64,000 bases of DNA from Drosophila pseudoobscura (Eukaryota > Arthropoda > Insecta > Diptera > Drosophilidae), in contig NC_046683.1 of assembly GCF_009870125.1 (NCBI RefSeq), positions 12,657,001 through 12,721,000 of the forward strand, given 5' to 3'. Positions 13,701-26,525 of the stretch are shown piece by piece. Position 1 is the first letter of the stretch; each line of letters starts with the position of its first letter. The notes beneath the pieces were generated by a model. The model searched no databases. It was not told where the DNA came from and saw nothing but the letters and a program-made list of their open reading frames with translations. Made by a program: the position numbers and the translations under genes.

Positions 13701-16700
13701 TAACCTAAATGAACGGCCAATCCAGGAAAAGATACAACTAGAATTGAGCTTTCAACTGTAGAAAAAGGCTCTGAATCAGACTGTAGGAATGTGTTGGCTC
13801 CCTCTCGTTCAGCGTTCATCGTTCATCGTTCATGCTCTGATCGTCCAATCTCCTTTATAATTAAGAGATCGCATTGTGCAGATTCCGTTTCTGTTTCGTT
13901 GAATGATGTCTATTTTGTCCGTAAATGTAGCAAATCGTCATGGAATTTCTTGCATCAAATGAACCAGTCCAGAAAAGAAACACATTAATAGAGTAACATA
14001 AAGAAAAAGACAGAGTGAGAGACAGAGAACAAAGTGAGGAATGCGACCCCCAGCGATGTCTCGGCAAAAGGCAAATGATCGGCCCTTGATCCCCAGATGG
14101 AAAATGGAAGTGATGTTGGTGCCTGTTCTATGCCAGCAATCAGAGCCGCACGGAGATCTGTGATCCGTCTAATTGTCAGGAGGACTTCTGAGGAAGTAGC
14201 TGCAAGTGCCTACTCCCACACCCATCTAGACTCTTGCCACTTGGCCGCTCTGCTTTCCTCCGTTGCGGCTGAGCGCAACTTCCGCTGCAGGCCAAACAAC
14301 TGTCGCCGATAAATTTTGCCCGCAATTTCTCCGGCGACATCGTCTTCCGCCGTCGGAGAGGGCCATAAAAGCGAATAGAAATGGGCAAAAATAGTCTTAA
14401 CTGCCCCACGGATATGGGATATGGATATGGCAATGGATCTTTCACTTCCAGTTGACGTTCGTTCTCCCCAACAAAACGGAACTCCGAATGGCACTGCGAA
14501 TTAGCTGGGAATTGCTAATGTCTATCCATTAGTCGAATAAGTTTTCTTTTTGGGGGAGAGTTCTGTTGTGGGAGTTCCCTGCGACAAGGGGAGAAGGATA
14601 TTTGCGTTGCTTTTTTTTGTGGAACTATAATTAAAATAAATTAAAGCGTTCATGGGGTGTTTTCTCTTTAAACATATTTCACTTTTAGAACTTCCTTTCT
14701 TTAGTTTCTTGAGCTTGCGTTTCTTTGAACCACTTTTACCTTTATGAACTCTAGTACAAGAATCTTCAGAACAATGGTGGTTCTCTTTGTGGTATTTTAA
14801 CTTTAATTCCTATTCGCTTTGAATTTTCGAGAGTATTATCGAATTTTATGAAATACCAAAGAACAAATGGTATTTAGATTTTCATTCGGGTGGGGTTATG
14901 GAACTTTTATTCTTTCTTGAGCTATCCTTCGTCTCTGATCGGGACCCCGTCTGTTCAGTCAATGCCTTGAGCAGCTGAGTCCTTCCCAGAATCCAACAAC
15001 CATATACACAGTCTTTGGACTAACTTTTCGTTTCGAACAGCCAGACACGGTCTTTGCTGAGGCGCAAAAGTCGGTCCCAGAAAAGAAAAAAGATACATGT
15101 GTGTACATTTTATTGTCTTTGATTATGCACAGTTCCCTGTCGATATGCTTCGCTTTTGCGAAAACAAATTTATTCGATAATCCCGAGCACAATTTGCGAT
15201 GCTTTTGAAACTGAAATTTGATCTAGTTCCGGAAGAGCTTTCAGATGTATTTGTTGAATGCGAAACTGGCTCGATTTTACGGATAGACCTTTGTTCCCCC
15301 TGAAACCGAAACTAGTTTAAAAAGAAGGTAGATTCTAAATGGTGATATGTTTCCGCTGAACCTGGAACTAGTTCATCGGCCTATGCAAAAGTTAATATGT
15401 TCCTTTTGAATACGGAACAAGCTCTAAACTAACATTCTGATTTTAAATTGATCCTTCTGAATGCTTCACCGATAGAAACTTGTTCCCAATGAGACCGGAA
15501 CTAGTTCCGATTTATAGCCCCACACACACACAAACACACATGCAGGCACCATATGTGTATCTAGCGATATTGCCATTAGGTTTTCACTTCGCTTTTCTTT
15601 TATTTTTTCCTCGGAGAAGGGTGTGGGTGGGGTGGGAAACACGCGTAAATCAGTTTGGAAATCAACTCGAAATTTGTCTGCATATATGTATAAATATGTA
15701 TGTAAATACATATGTACATGTATGTATATTTGTATGTGTATATATTTCATAAATCCATACGCACTCCATCACATTAGTTGGCTATTTTATGGGCTCTCGT
15801 TTCAAATTCATTTAGCGCTTGGCTCGTTTTGATTTGTTCCCCCCTTCTTCGACGCCCCTCTCTGTCTCTCCGGCAGGAAAACGCTGTCCAGGGCATCTCT
15901 CAGACGGGAGGGGGATTTGTTTTTTTCGTTCCTCATTTTTTACTTAATTTTTGATAAAAAAAAAAACCAAACTGAAACGTACATATAATTTCCGTTCGCC
16001 GGCTAGAAGAAAAAAACCTCAAAATCAGAAGAATAAAAAAAAAACTACTGACCGGCCTCTGTTGAAATCAAAATGAAAAGCGTACATTATAAAAATAGCA
16101 GAAAAAGCGCATCCAAAAGAAATAACAGCAAAAAAACGTGAAATGTGAACACCACTTCAAAGGCGAATGCGAATAAAAAAAAAAGAAGAATCGCGGGATA
16201 TACTGTACATGTATGTGGTGTGTGTGTGTGTATATATGTGTGTGTGTGTGTGTGTGTACGTGTATGAAGATATAGCCAAAGGTGCAACTGAACCCCAAAT
16301 TGGCACACCTTTTGGTGGAAAAAAGCGATTCCGAAGCCGAAGAAAACAAATTAAATGAAAATAAATTATAGAGTGGATGTGGATGGCAGGGAAGAGCCAA
16401 CGGTGGGGAGAGACAACGACTGTGTGTGTGTGCCAGGCAAATGAAGCGAAACGCTCTATACCCTTATAGAGACAGGGTATGTCCCTTCCAAAAGCCATTT
16501 ACGCTAGACAATTTGAAACAGATAATATTCGAAAATCATCATCATAAGGATTAAATGGGTAACATTGAAAAAGTGATGCCCGGAAATGCACGCTTGTTTA
16601 TTTTTCGAAGAAAATTAAAATAAAATGCAGAAAATTAAATAACAAATTAATATAAATAAAAAAATAAATATTTGATTAAAAACAAAATAAAATACAGAAA

Positions 16701-19700
16701 AAATTAGATTAGAAATTAATATAAATACAAAATAAATATATGTCAGAAGCATTGATTTTCCGATGTTTAATCACATTTGACTACGATTTTTCAAATAAAA
16801 TTAAAATAAAATACAGAAAAAATTTGATAAAAAAATTAATAGAAATATACAATAAATATTTGTCAGAAGCATTAATTTTAGATTGATTGTTGCTCTATAA
16901 TAAGTATTCAGATAGAGCTAATGCTCTAATTATCTCTCTAAAATTACAAATAATTTACCCCTTAAAGACAAATAACCGAAAATTATCAGCCAGATGAGGA
17001 TAAAACGGCTAAAATTTAGAAAATGATTGCAATCAAATGCGAGAACATTGGAAAATGTAGAGAAACAGAATACAGAACTCTCTTAAATTGAATCTATATT
17101 TTAGATTGTTTGCTATTCGATACATATTCTCTGATAGATCTTACACTCTCATGTCCTTCGTTTGATTTGGTTTAAAAAACTCTCCCGTCCAAGAGGCGGA
17201 TGGAAGAGCATCTACGTTGCGGCCTTGGTTTTGCGGGTCTCACATGCACTTTTTTAGGCAGATATACTCGTACATACACTCGTATTTTTCTCTACCGCCG
17301 GCGCCGACGTACGTTTTTCCAATTTTGTTGTTTCTTCTCGTTTTCATTTTCATTTTCGTTTTGTTTTCCGTTTTTTGTTGCTGTTGCTCTTGTTTTTCTT
17401 TTTTTTTTTTTGGCTTTTTCCCTAATTATTGTTGTTGCTTCTTCTGGTTCATAGTCGGGCGGCGGCGGTCGCATTAAGAAAAACTTTATGCGCCATTGAA
17501 GCGTTCGAAAATAAAAGTCGCGTCCGCGTCCGTAGCGGTCGCCGTTTGCCGCTTGCCGCTTGCGTCAAACTTGTGGCAACGTGTGTCCGTGTGTATCCGT
17601 TACGCACACGATGGACACCGGGGGGGATGGGAGGCCAGAGGCCAGAGGCAGGGCGGATGATGGTGGATGATGTACGCCGTAATTGTAGCAGATCGCGTAT
17701 ACGCCGCATGGTCCAAATGTTGCAATATGAAAAGATACAGAGGAATAGAGAGGGAGACGCTGCCGTTGGGTGCCATGCATTGTATTGAATGGTGTATCCG
17801 TAATTGGGGTTTTTGGAGAACCCTATTTTTTGTGACCGAAAAAAGTAAAGAAAATATTGAAAAGTACAAAAGTAAATCAAGAACAAAAAGAAGCCAGAAA
17901 TATATCTATCTGCGGAATTGGCCAAGAAATAATTTCGACTTTGGTTCCTAAACATTAATAATCAGATAAAATACTGATAAAGATCGAATGAGACCGATGA
18001 AATACCTATAGGGTCAATAAGGATGGATAAAATACCAATAAAGACCGGCTTAAAATCCATAATAAGAACCGATACATATGGTTAGATAGGGATTGGGTCA
18101 ATGAATGACGACGAGGATGACGAGGACTTGCTAGACGGCGACATCTTAATTTTTTCTGAATCTTATAGAACGCGCTTCTGAGAAAATTCTTCGATAAGAT
18201 GCGTAATGAATGCTAGAATTAAATGTGGCAATAGAGAATCTTAGCATAGTATCTGGCTATAAAATAGCTGCCGCTGCTTTTATGGGCTTTTATGCCTGCT
18301 CTTCAGCCACGTGGCCTCAAGTATGGATCATTAGCATTGCAAAAGTTATGCCATTATGTACATATATCGATGTTATTTCCCAATTTTCCCAAGTGATCCT
18401 CTGTCTCGCTGTTTTGCTATTTCTGTGGAGCCATCATCTGGCATTCTTATAGGAGGAGGAATCATATAAGATTAATTGACTTCTGTTTTGTGTCTGTATC
18501 TGTGTCTGTTGCTCATCAGAGAGTGGGGATTCATACGAAATGGCTTCTTATGGATGGAATTTTAATTGAGACTTTTGGCGACGCTGAAGGTCGTTTTCGT
18601 ATTGGAAATTTGCTGGATTCTTCGAAATCTGATGAATGTATTTACTTCTATGGATACCTCCCCCCCACCCCCCAAGTGGTGCCACAGATGCGTGGGGCAG
18701 CAATACGGCTGGGTGTCTGTGTGTTTCTTTTGATCTGCGGGTCGGATCCCTTCTTTTGGTGTGGAAGAATAAATTAAGAAATGCAGCTGCTTTTCGGTTT
18801 GCAAAAAAGCAACACGAATGACCAGCTTGCCTGCCACCTTTGATGTTTGTGGCAACCAAACGTCTGTCTCTCTCTCTCACACTCACACTCTCTCCTAATG
18901 TTCTCTCCGTTTGTGTTTTTGTGTTTCTATTGCAGTCGATCGAGCCATGAGCCCAGCACAGTCGGAGGACTCTGGATTGGCACCGGAACGGGGCACCACC
19001 TATGCCACCATCACACTGCCACGCAATGCCCTCCATCTGGCCATCACATTTGCAGGTAAGCCACCCCTTCCCACCTCCATATTCCCATGCCCCTTTTCGG
19101 AAATCTGATAGTCGATAGGGGGCCTGTCATAAGGCGGTAATCAGCGTCAATCTGTCCATCCAGTAATCCAATAATTGCTGCAAAATATCGCTCTCTCAAT
19201 CGAATCAATTGATTGACTCAAAGCCTAAATTATGCGGGTCTTCAGATTATGACAGACAGAGCAGAGCGCCTTGTTGGATCTCACAATTGAATCATTATTT
19301 TCTCTATCGAGATGCAAGATTTTCATTTCAATGAAGAGACGCTAATTGGACCAACGGCAGGGCCCCCAGATTCGCGGTTAGAGATCGAATTGAAAGGAAG
19401 GAGGGAGACTCTTTGTGAAGACAATTACCTTTAAGTATACCTTTTTTTAATACACACGTTGGTTTGTTGTACAAAAGAGGGAGAGAGAGAGAGAGAGAGA
19501 ACTGATATTCTGCCATAGAATCCCCAAGTGAATGGCAAACTGGCAGTCACACGTGAACATGCGAATTTCCTCGATTTTGGAACTGTGTTTCACTCGAATA
19601 GCTCATTTTCCAGACTTTAGACCCTTAAAAACAAATGGAACTATCAATCGAGGGGAATCTCTGGGTTTTCTCTCCCACGTTGAGGGGATCCATTTCCGCT

Positions 19701-22700
19701 GATCTCCCAGCCACCGCCACCCTCTTTTGTGCTTCCTGCGTCTTTCAATGTCAAGTGAATGGCAAGTTTGCCAATCACGAGTGAACGTTTGTACTATTGT
19801 TAAAAGATCCGCCAGATAATTTGATATCTGGTATCTGTATAGAATCTGCCTTCGATTTTGGACTTCCGTCTCTGTGGCTCTGTCATCGACTCGTCAGCCG
19901 ACAGAGAAAAAAGCCAGAAAGCTAGACGAAACGCGAGTGAATCGAAATAACAAAACCGTAAATAAAGAAATCGAGTAAAAAAACAACAACGCCGGACTCT
20001 AGGTTTGGGGGCAGCCGCAATGAGAGCACAAAGTGGCAGATTGCCAAAACAACAACAACAACAAAAAGAGAAAGAAAACTAGAGAAAATGAGGGGGAAAA
20101 CTACGAAAAAAAACTACCCGTCGGAGGCGACGCTTTATGACAAACGTGTTGCAGAGGCAGCAACAGAAGATGCCGCTTACGTCAGAGGCGACTCGACTCC
20201 CCCGCGATACTAAGGTTAAACCCCCAGACCGCAGCAACGACCCTTGCCCCAATCCCATTCGCATTTCCCAGCCTCCCCCCCACCCATATGCCATAAGATT
20301 AGTCAAAAAAAAAAAACAGAGAGAGCCGAGACGAGACGAGACAGAAATCTGAATTGGTTGGACTTTATATTCTGTGATTCAGAATCGACAAAAATCGTAC
20401 CAGATACGTATGTACATATATTTAGTATACGAGTATATATGTATATTATGTCTGGCCAGCGACTGACGCCCCATCCCGTCGGGGGGTGGGACTGGGACTG
20501 GGGCGGCTGCGGGGGCTTTTACTATGTAGATTGGAACGATGATTTATTTTGGCAGCGACAACAGCAGACTCACAGACACGGACCCACAGACATAAAGACA
20601 GAGCACATTATCGACGGAGAGACGGCAACAGCGACGCGTTCCGCATTCAAATCAAATGATTCGGTGCCCATGCTGTCTGGGCGATCGGCGGAAACAGAAA
20701 ACATCCCTCGAAATGGGAGAGTAAAACACCCTCACCCTCCCCATCAATCGACAGCACCTATAAATGAAGACATTCGCATGTTGACGTGTGACTGCCAATT
20801 TGCCATTCACTCTGCGTGTTAATCGTTAAAAAAGACAACAAATCGCTTGGTTTCCCTCTTTGTCCTTTCGCTTATGGGAACATCGAGTGCAAAATCATTT
20901 GAGGTTGGCGCTACTGTTTAAAGTTTCTTCAATATATCTTAAGTATTCTTCTCTCTTCCTCTCTCGCCCGAACAGAACGTAACGATCTTTCGTATCCCCC
21001 CGTTGTGGGTGCCCTCAATCCGGTGGGGCATGCGGCGGACTTTCTGGCGCCTGGGGATCGCCTGCACCAGATCGATGGCATCTCCACCATTGGCCTCAGC
21101 AATCAGAAAGTGATGAATATGCTCTGTACCGATGCCGGAGGAGGAGGAGGACCAGCCATCGTTGAGATTGAGTACTCGCTGCCGGAATACAGTAAGTGGA
21201 TGAAAACGATGATCCTTCAGATCAGATGGTGTATCTCTGTATCTTTCGCTCTCTCAGCAGTTTCCCAGAATAGTCTCTGTGTATCCTCGAAATTGGCACA
21301 GATCACCGTCGAGCGGGAGAGCGGCTGCCTGGGTCTGACGCTGCGCGGCGGTGCCGACTATCCGCTGATTGTGACCCATGTCCGTCCCCATGGACCCGTC
21401 TACAAAACAGGACGCATCAAGCCCGGTGATCGTTTGCTACGAGTAGATAATGTAAGTATCCCCCGCAGTCCCTGAGCCCTTGATGATCCATGTTTCCCCT
21501 CAATTTTCAGATCTCGCTGATTGGCAAAACCCTGGCCGAGGCCCAGCAGATCATCAAGTGCGGCGGGGTTCATGTGTCCGGAGGCTACACCAATTTGACC
21601 ATCGAATACGATGTGTCCGTTGTCCAGAGCGTCGAATTCTCCATGGGTCCCCTGCTCATCGAGATCGAGCGTCCCATGAACGACAAGCTGGGCCTCGTGC
21701 TCTGCAACTATACCGCAGCGATGGCAGCGGCGGGATCCTCCTCCGTATCTGGCTCTGGGTCGAGTACACCCTCCAGTGGCGGGGGCGAGAAGATGGAGGA
21801 TATGGTGATGGTGGTCACCCAGCCGGGGGTCTATATAGCGAGCATACTGCCGGCCAGCATTGCCGATCGGTGAGTGGAAGACTGACGATGGGAATGGGAT
21901 CGACATCGAATGAATGATGTCATCTGTGTGTTTCGGTCTCTTTGAATCTCTAACATTGTTTCGGTTTTGGTTTTGGTTTCGGTTTCTGTTACAGATGCGG
22001 CGCCTTATCCGTTGGCGATCAGGTGCTCTCCATCGACGACACCATGATCGAGCATTCGGCCTACAGTCCCGACGAGGTAATGACCATATTGGACACCAGC
22101 ACAGGACGGGGCTACACACAAATGCAGATCATGCCCGCTCACGCTCTGGCCCGACGCGGTGAGTTTTTCCACAACGATCCAGCCATCCACTTTCCCCATT
22201 TGGCTATCGACTCTCGGCGATCAGCCAGAGGCAGGCTCCCAAGCGGCGCGACGAAGGTCTGGCGTGGGCGTCACGGCTAATGAACAGAGTCGTTCGATTC
22301 TCGATTGTTGAACAGTTGAAACAATAGTCGGAAAGACAGACAGAGCCCAAAGTGTGGGGTTTCTTGAGGAGTTGCTACAAGAAAAAGGAACCTAATATTT
22401 ATGGGACTCTGCAGAAAGATGGAATAGTATTTAAAGTGGAAACGGGACTATAAGTTGCAGTTGTTCAATGGTAATACTTTCGGGGGTGGGATGGGGTAAA
22501 CTCGTACAAAAGGCCGGCCGAACACGAACTGTGTTTTGAGCGCTCTCTTCTGAAAGCTACTCGTACTTTCAAAAGCCACGTTTAAAAAGTCGTGTACCAA
22601 TAAAATGTATGAACGTTACTCATATTAGTATAGAGATTATCTTTGCCTGTACCGCGTCATGCGGCAGTGCCCCTCGGTCGATTGTCTGCCTGATTTAAGC

Positions 22701-25470
22701 GCATAAGAAGCTTCGTCTTGGATCGTCTGGTGGCAGTTTCTGTTCGAACTGAACTCTCAGATAGTGTTCCATCCACCCTCGTTAGAGCCCAATCAATTGG
22801 CTTCTCTATGTTTCTTTCGTTAATTTGTTAAGCAAACACACGAAAGACGAGACAGACAGACGGAAAGACAGAGAGACAGAGAGACGTGTATGGAGATGGG
22901 AAATGTTCTGCTTCTGTCCCCCAATCGATCGAATGGAGTCGTCTGAAAACAATGGAAATGGAATCAAAGTGGAAGCGATCGATGATAGAGGGTAGGGGGC
23001 CCCATCAATTCTCCAAGAGATGGAGGACACAGCAGCTGTGGGGCGACACTAAGCTGTGGATCAGTTCAGGGTTATTTAAAAGCTTTTATTGGATTTAGAG
23101 AGCAGAGGGAGCAGGAGTACTCGTAGAAGCCGCTCCCATTCCATTCCATTCCTTTTCGTTCTATTTCCATTTCTAATTCTTGTCTTTTGCAGGTCACACG
23201 GCGCTGGGGAGTCCAAAGTACAGCTTCAGCACTCTGGAGTCCCGCAAGTCCACGTCCGCGTCCGCGTCGACGGGCAGGCAGCGGCAACGCTTCGCCAGAA
23301 AGAGCTCTCTGCCACTGGAGGGACTGCCAATGGCTGCCGCAGCTGCAGGAGTAGGTGGAGGAGGAGGAGGCGGAGCAGGAACGGGTCATGCCAGCAGCAG
23401 CCTGGGCTTGTGCCGGGCCGAAAGCTTTCCCGTGCTTCTGGATTGCAGCCAGGGGGCTGGCATAGTCCTTGGTGGGGATGGCAGCCAGGGAGGATGCGGA
23501 GCAGCCATGACCATTGGCCAGATTCTGGCCGATTCGGTGGCCGATCGCAGTGGCTGCATCCAGGTGGGTGACCGCATAGTGGCCATCAACAAAATGTACA
23601 GCCTGGATGCGATGGCCATGCGGCAGCTTCTGGAAGGAGGCTCCTTGCGCCACACCTCCAATGGAAACGGCCATGGCTCGAATGGGAACATCAACAACAT
23701 GAACGCCCCGGCCAATTGGCTGGAGCTGGAGATTGAATTCGATATGCCCGATGCCGTGGTGCCCTCCAGCGGTGTGTTCAATGTGAAGCTGCTGCGGGCG
23801 GGCAAGTGTGGCCTGGGCCTGAGCGTGAGCGGCTCCAGCCATGGCGGTCTGGTCATCTCTGACGTGAAGATGGGCAGTCCCGCCCATCGCAGTGGCTCTC
23901 TGAGGGCGGGCGACATCCTGCTTGCAGTGGATCAGCATCCAGTGCAGCACTTTAACGTGGATTCCCTGCTCAAGGACTCTCAGCCAACACAGCAGCAGCA
24001 GCAGCAGCAGTCGAGCAGCAGTCCACCCGTGAGTCCCACAACGGGAGCTGACTTTACCACGCTGACCATCAAGCGTGTGGTGCTGCCCGACTTCCTGCCG
24101 ATGGCCAGCAGTCCCATCTACAGCAACTGTCCAGCGGGAGCGGGTGGCATGGCGGAGCACGATCTGTACAGCAGTGCCTATGTGACGGCCGGCAAATATG
24201 CGGACTGCATTTCCCTGAAGTCTCGCACACCGCAGCCGGAGTACTTTCGACTGCCCAGCAGCATGCCCATGCAGCAGCAGCAGCAACAACACCAACAGCA
24301 GCAACAGGAGGAGCAGTCTGCGGTGCAGATGAGACATGTGGGGGGTGGTGGCTCGTTCAGCCGCTCGTTTGTGGGGGCTGGTGCAGTCAATACGCAGAGT
24401 TTGACCACGGAGCTGCCCGAGGAGGAGGACGAACAGGATGAGGACCGGGAGCAGCTCTACACGGGCTACGAACTGAATCGCTATGCCAGGTAGGCAGCTC
24501 CTACCAAAAGAGTATTATCTGATATTTAATATATGGCTCCTCTTTTTGCAGTGTGGATTGCACGGCTTTGCCGCCGCCCATGGAGAGCAAGGTGTACGGT
24601 TCGGCGGCCAGTTCGAGCAGCAAGAGCAGCGGCAGCAGTCTGCATCAGATTATCTTCACCGTTCGCCTAGAGCCGAAGGGCGGCCTGCTGGGCATCACCC
24701 TGGCCGGCAGCGAGGACATCACCAAACCGATCACCATCAGTGGCCTCGTGGAGGGTAAGCCGGGAGAACAGCAAGGAGAATAGCGTTTAATAGCTTTACT
24801 TATGGATTTCTCATGTTTTCCAGGTGGCATTGGCCATAAGAACGGACAGATTCATGTGGGAGATCAGCTGCTGGCCATCGACGAGCACTCGGTGCAGGGT
24901 ATGCCGCTGTCGCATGCCACCAGTCTGCTGCAGAATTTGGGCGATCTTGTCGACCTTAAGATACTGCGCAGCCATGCGGATCTGGCCAACGGCAGCCACC
25001 ATCTGCCCCAGACGCAGGCCATCTACGCGAAAGTGCAACGACGGCCGCGCAGTCCCAGCAAGGAGTCAACGTGCAATGGGAATGGCAGTGCCACCGGCAG
25101 TGCGAACGGCAGCACGAATGGCATTGCGAATGGAAGTGGGAAGCCGCGCATTTTCCATGTGACGCTCTACAAGGACAAGGTGTACGATGACTATGGCTTC
25201 TCCGTTTCCGATGGGCTATACGAGCGGGGTGTCTTCATAAATCGCATACGCAGTGGCGGCCCCGCGGACATGTGCAGCCTGCTTAAGCCTTTTGACCGCA
25301 TCATGCAGGTAAGAAATCCATTTTCCAGTCCCCAGGATAGCTAATATTTCTTTAACCCCGACGACCAGGTGAACGAGATGAAGACGCAGGACTTTGACTG
25401 CTGCCTGACGGTGCCGCTGATAGCCGCCGCCGGTGACAAGATCGAGATGATTATGCAGCGCACAGAGTAG
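4724..25470 (+). CDS. Grip: glutamate receptor interacting protein, seven-PDZ scaffold
   Basis: Ten coding exons with matching phases: 4724-4913, 18936-19055, 20976-21191, 21261-21451, 21511-21869, 21995-22158, 23193-24489, 24552-24754, 24824-25308 and 25369-25470. They total 3327 nt, or about 1108 residues plus stop. PDZ domains lie near residues 88-175, 185-275, 276-412, 489-595, 607-712, 880-970 and 1018-1107. Diagnostic stretches are [15 protein letters not shown] (PDZ2), [14 protein letters not shown] (PDZ5) and [14 protein letters not shown] (PDZ6). The protein ends soon after PDZ7, as in the GRIP family, whose members bind receptor C-termini and traffic or cluster them at membranes; the fly protein is known in muscle guidance. 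The N-terminus is rich in His, Pro and Gln. The first exon is assigned by phase compatibility and its good donor; being 14 kb from exon 2 it is the least certain part. Confidence 0.92.
8351..8392. repeat. TGTAGC/TGTGGC/TGGGGC hexamer repeat
   Basis: Seven hexamers grading from TGTAGC to TGTGGC to TGGGGC, in Grip intron 1. Confidence 0.85.
10044..10180 (+). mobile_element. DINE-1-like (Helitron-derived) fragment
   Basis: The stretch has a short hairpin AATACCCT...AGAGGGTATT, then TTAGATGTCTGTAACA, and 50 nt later GAAGGAAGCTTTTCCGA. This order and spacing resemble the end of the common Drosophila DINE-1/DNAREP1 element (ACCC hairpin, TTAGAT, GTAACA, GAAGGAAGCGTTTCCGAC), which I compare from memory. 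The rest of the element is not evident. Confidence 0.5.
11515..11540. repeat. CCGAA pentamer repeat
   Basis: About five CCGAA units in Grip intron 1. Confidence 0.85.
13431..13449. repeat. TCAA tetramer repeat
   Basis: About four and a half TCAA units, followed by a short CA tract. Confidence 0.8.
16216..16258. repeat. TG dinucleotide repeat
   Basis: A TG tract interrupted by TATATATG, in Grip intron 1. Confidence 0.85.
16605..16885. repeat. imperfect AT-rich tandem repeat, about three copies
   Basis: Three units share the order [27 protein letters not shown](T/G)AAAT, and AATAAATAT. Units two and three also share TGTCAGAAGCATT(G/A)ATTTT. Unit starts are near 16615, 16683 and 16800. No coding potential. 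Confidence 0.7.
19056..20975 (+). other. Grip: Grip intron 2
   Basis: The donor is GCAG|GTAAGC and the acceptor CGAACAG|AACG. It splits the PDZ1 coding sequence after the first strand. Apart from a GA tract at 19477-19500 and AT-rich sequence at 20405-20445, I see nothing to annotate. Confidence 0.7.
19477..19500. repeat. GA dinucleotide repeat
   Basis: A perfect GA tract of about 24 nt in Grip intron 2. Confidence 0.85.
22159..23192 (+). other. Grip: Grip intron 6
   Basis: This 1.03 kb intron lies between PDZ3 and the exon carrying PDZ4 and PDZ5. The donor is GCG|GTGAGT and the acceptor TTTTGCAG|GTCAC. No coding signal or notable repeat was seen inside it. Confidence 0.75.
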
Positions 25471-25840
25471 CTCCTGAACACGCATCACATCGGCCCCTGT
25501 TAAACTAGTTGTATGCTAAGCTAATCCTAAGTGCCACCATCCCATAACACCACACAAAAACCAAACCAAACGAGAGTTTATTCGATAAGCTTATCCCAAC
25601 GAGAACGGAGCACGAGGACGAACCAGACGGCTGCCTTGAGAACACCTTTAACGACAATAATAAGCACAAAAAAATCCATGATTCGTGAATATCGTTATAC
25701 CGCTACATCGCTTGCCTTTCCGCATATATCGTATCGTATATCTAGATCTTTAGTCTCTGCCATAACCAAATAATGCCCTCTTAAGGTAGTTCTGCCATAA
25801 TTATACTTAAATTCTATCTCTAAACTTGTTTTCTAGCGTA

Positions 25841-25846
25841 AATAAA
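25841..25846 (+). terminator. Grip: candidate Grip polyadenylation signal
   Basis: An AATAAA lies about 370 nt after the Grip stop codon, within the unbroken AT-rich 3' flank. It is the first canonical signal downstream of the stop and fits a short 3' UTR. Later signals are possible. Confidence 0.5.
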
Positions 25847-26525
25847 TAATCTTACTGAAAGTTTGTTCGAAACTAAACAGATACCACAAAAGTAAATGTA
25901 TGTGTCGGGTTTCCTGCACAGTAGCCACCCACACAACGAGTTCCTTGGTGTTTGGTTTTGTAAAGCCTACTTTCTAGGCAGTTCCAGGCCACATTCGCTC
26001 CTAAAACTCCCGTTTAGCGTGACTACAGCAATAACATAGGCGAACAAGGCAAGAATAACGGACAGCCTAAGAAAAGATACAAGATACCATCCGACGTATG
26101 GCCATTTCCACCAAAATATCCACAATGCCGATACAAATTAAAAGTCAATTAAAACACATTTCCATATTATTCTGTTCCGATATTATAATGTATTATACAT
26201 ATATGGCTCAGATCTGATTTAAAAATATAAACGATTCAATGAAGTAAAAAGTATGCAGGGCCTTGTTTGTGGTTCTTTTTAAAGAATCTATTAGGGAATA
26301 AAATAAAAAGGGACTTAGATTTAAGGAATTGTAAGCCAAAGACTGTCTTTCAGACATTCGTTAGATATGTGCCTGTGTGTATATATTTTGAACCATTGCT
26401 TGGATTCGATTATTTGCAATGAGCATTTTCTAGGCTGTTCTGTCGAACCCCCATCGAAGTCAACAATGTTCTAATCAATACTAAACAGAGTAAACACGAG
26501 AATACATAGTATATATCCCTGTCAG
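25847..26525. other. intergenic, Grip 3' flank
   Basis: This is AT-rich sequence with several AATAAA or AATTAAAA-like words. I looked here for a first exon of the downstream unrecognised gene (an ATG followed by a phase-0 donor) and found none that is convincing. Confidence 0.4.

Larger units (their letters stand above)
4914..18935 (+). other. Grip: Grip intron 1, about 14 kb, no nested gene found
   Basis: The donor is CCG|GTAAGT and the acceptor TATTGCAG|TCG. The intron contains many simple repeats, a DINE-1-like fragment near 10.05 kb, an AT-rich imperfect repeat near 16.6-16.9 kb and pyrimidine-rich stretches (7380-7680). Several open frames occur, the longest 287 codons at 9231-10094, but their translations are low-complexity and show no domain. 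Large first introns of developmental genes often hold enhancers; none can be named here. Confidence 0.6.

Noticed and set aside
20244..20822. 192-codon plus-strand open frame in Grip intron 2, with a VPMLSG phrase like the end of exon 1
   Set aside because: No splice donor follows the phrase, and the rest has no resemblance to Grip. The likeness is 14-15 bases and probably chance.
21400..22119. 239-codon minus-strand open frame across Grip exons 4-6
   Set aside because: It overlaps three sense exons and two introns with good splice sites. No domain appears in the antisense reading.
23072..24337. 421-codon open frame antisense to Grip exon 7
   Set aside because: It is the mirror of a GC-rich, CAG-rich coding exon. 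Its translation is Leu/His/Gln low complexity, and the sense strand encodes clear PDZ domains.
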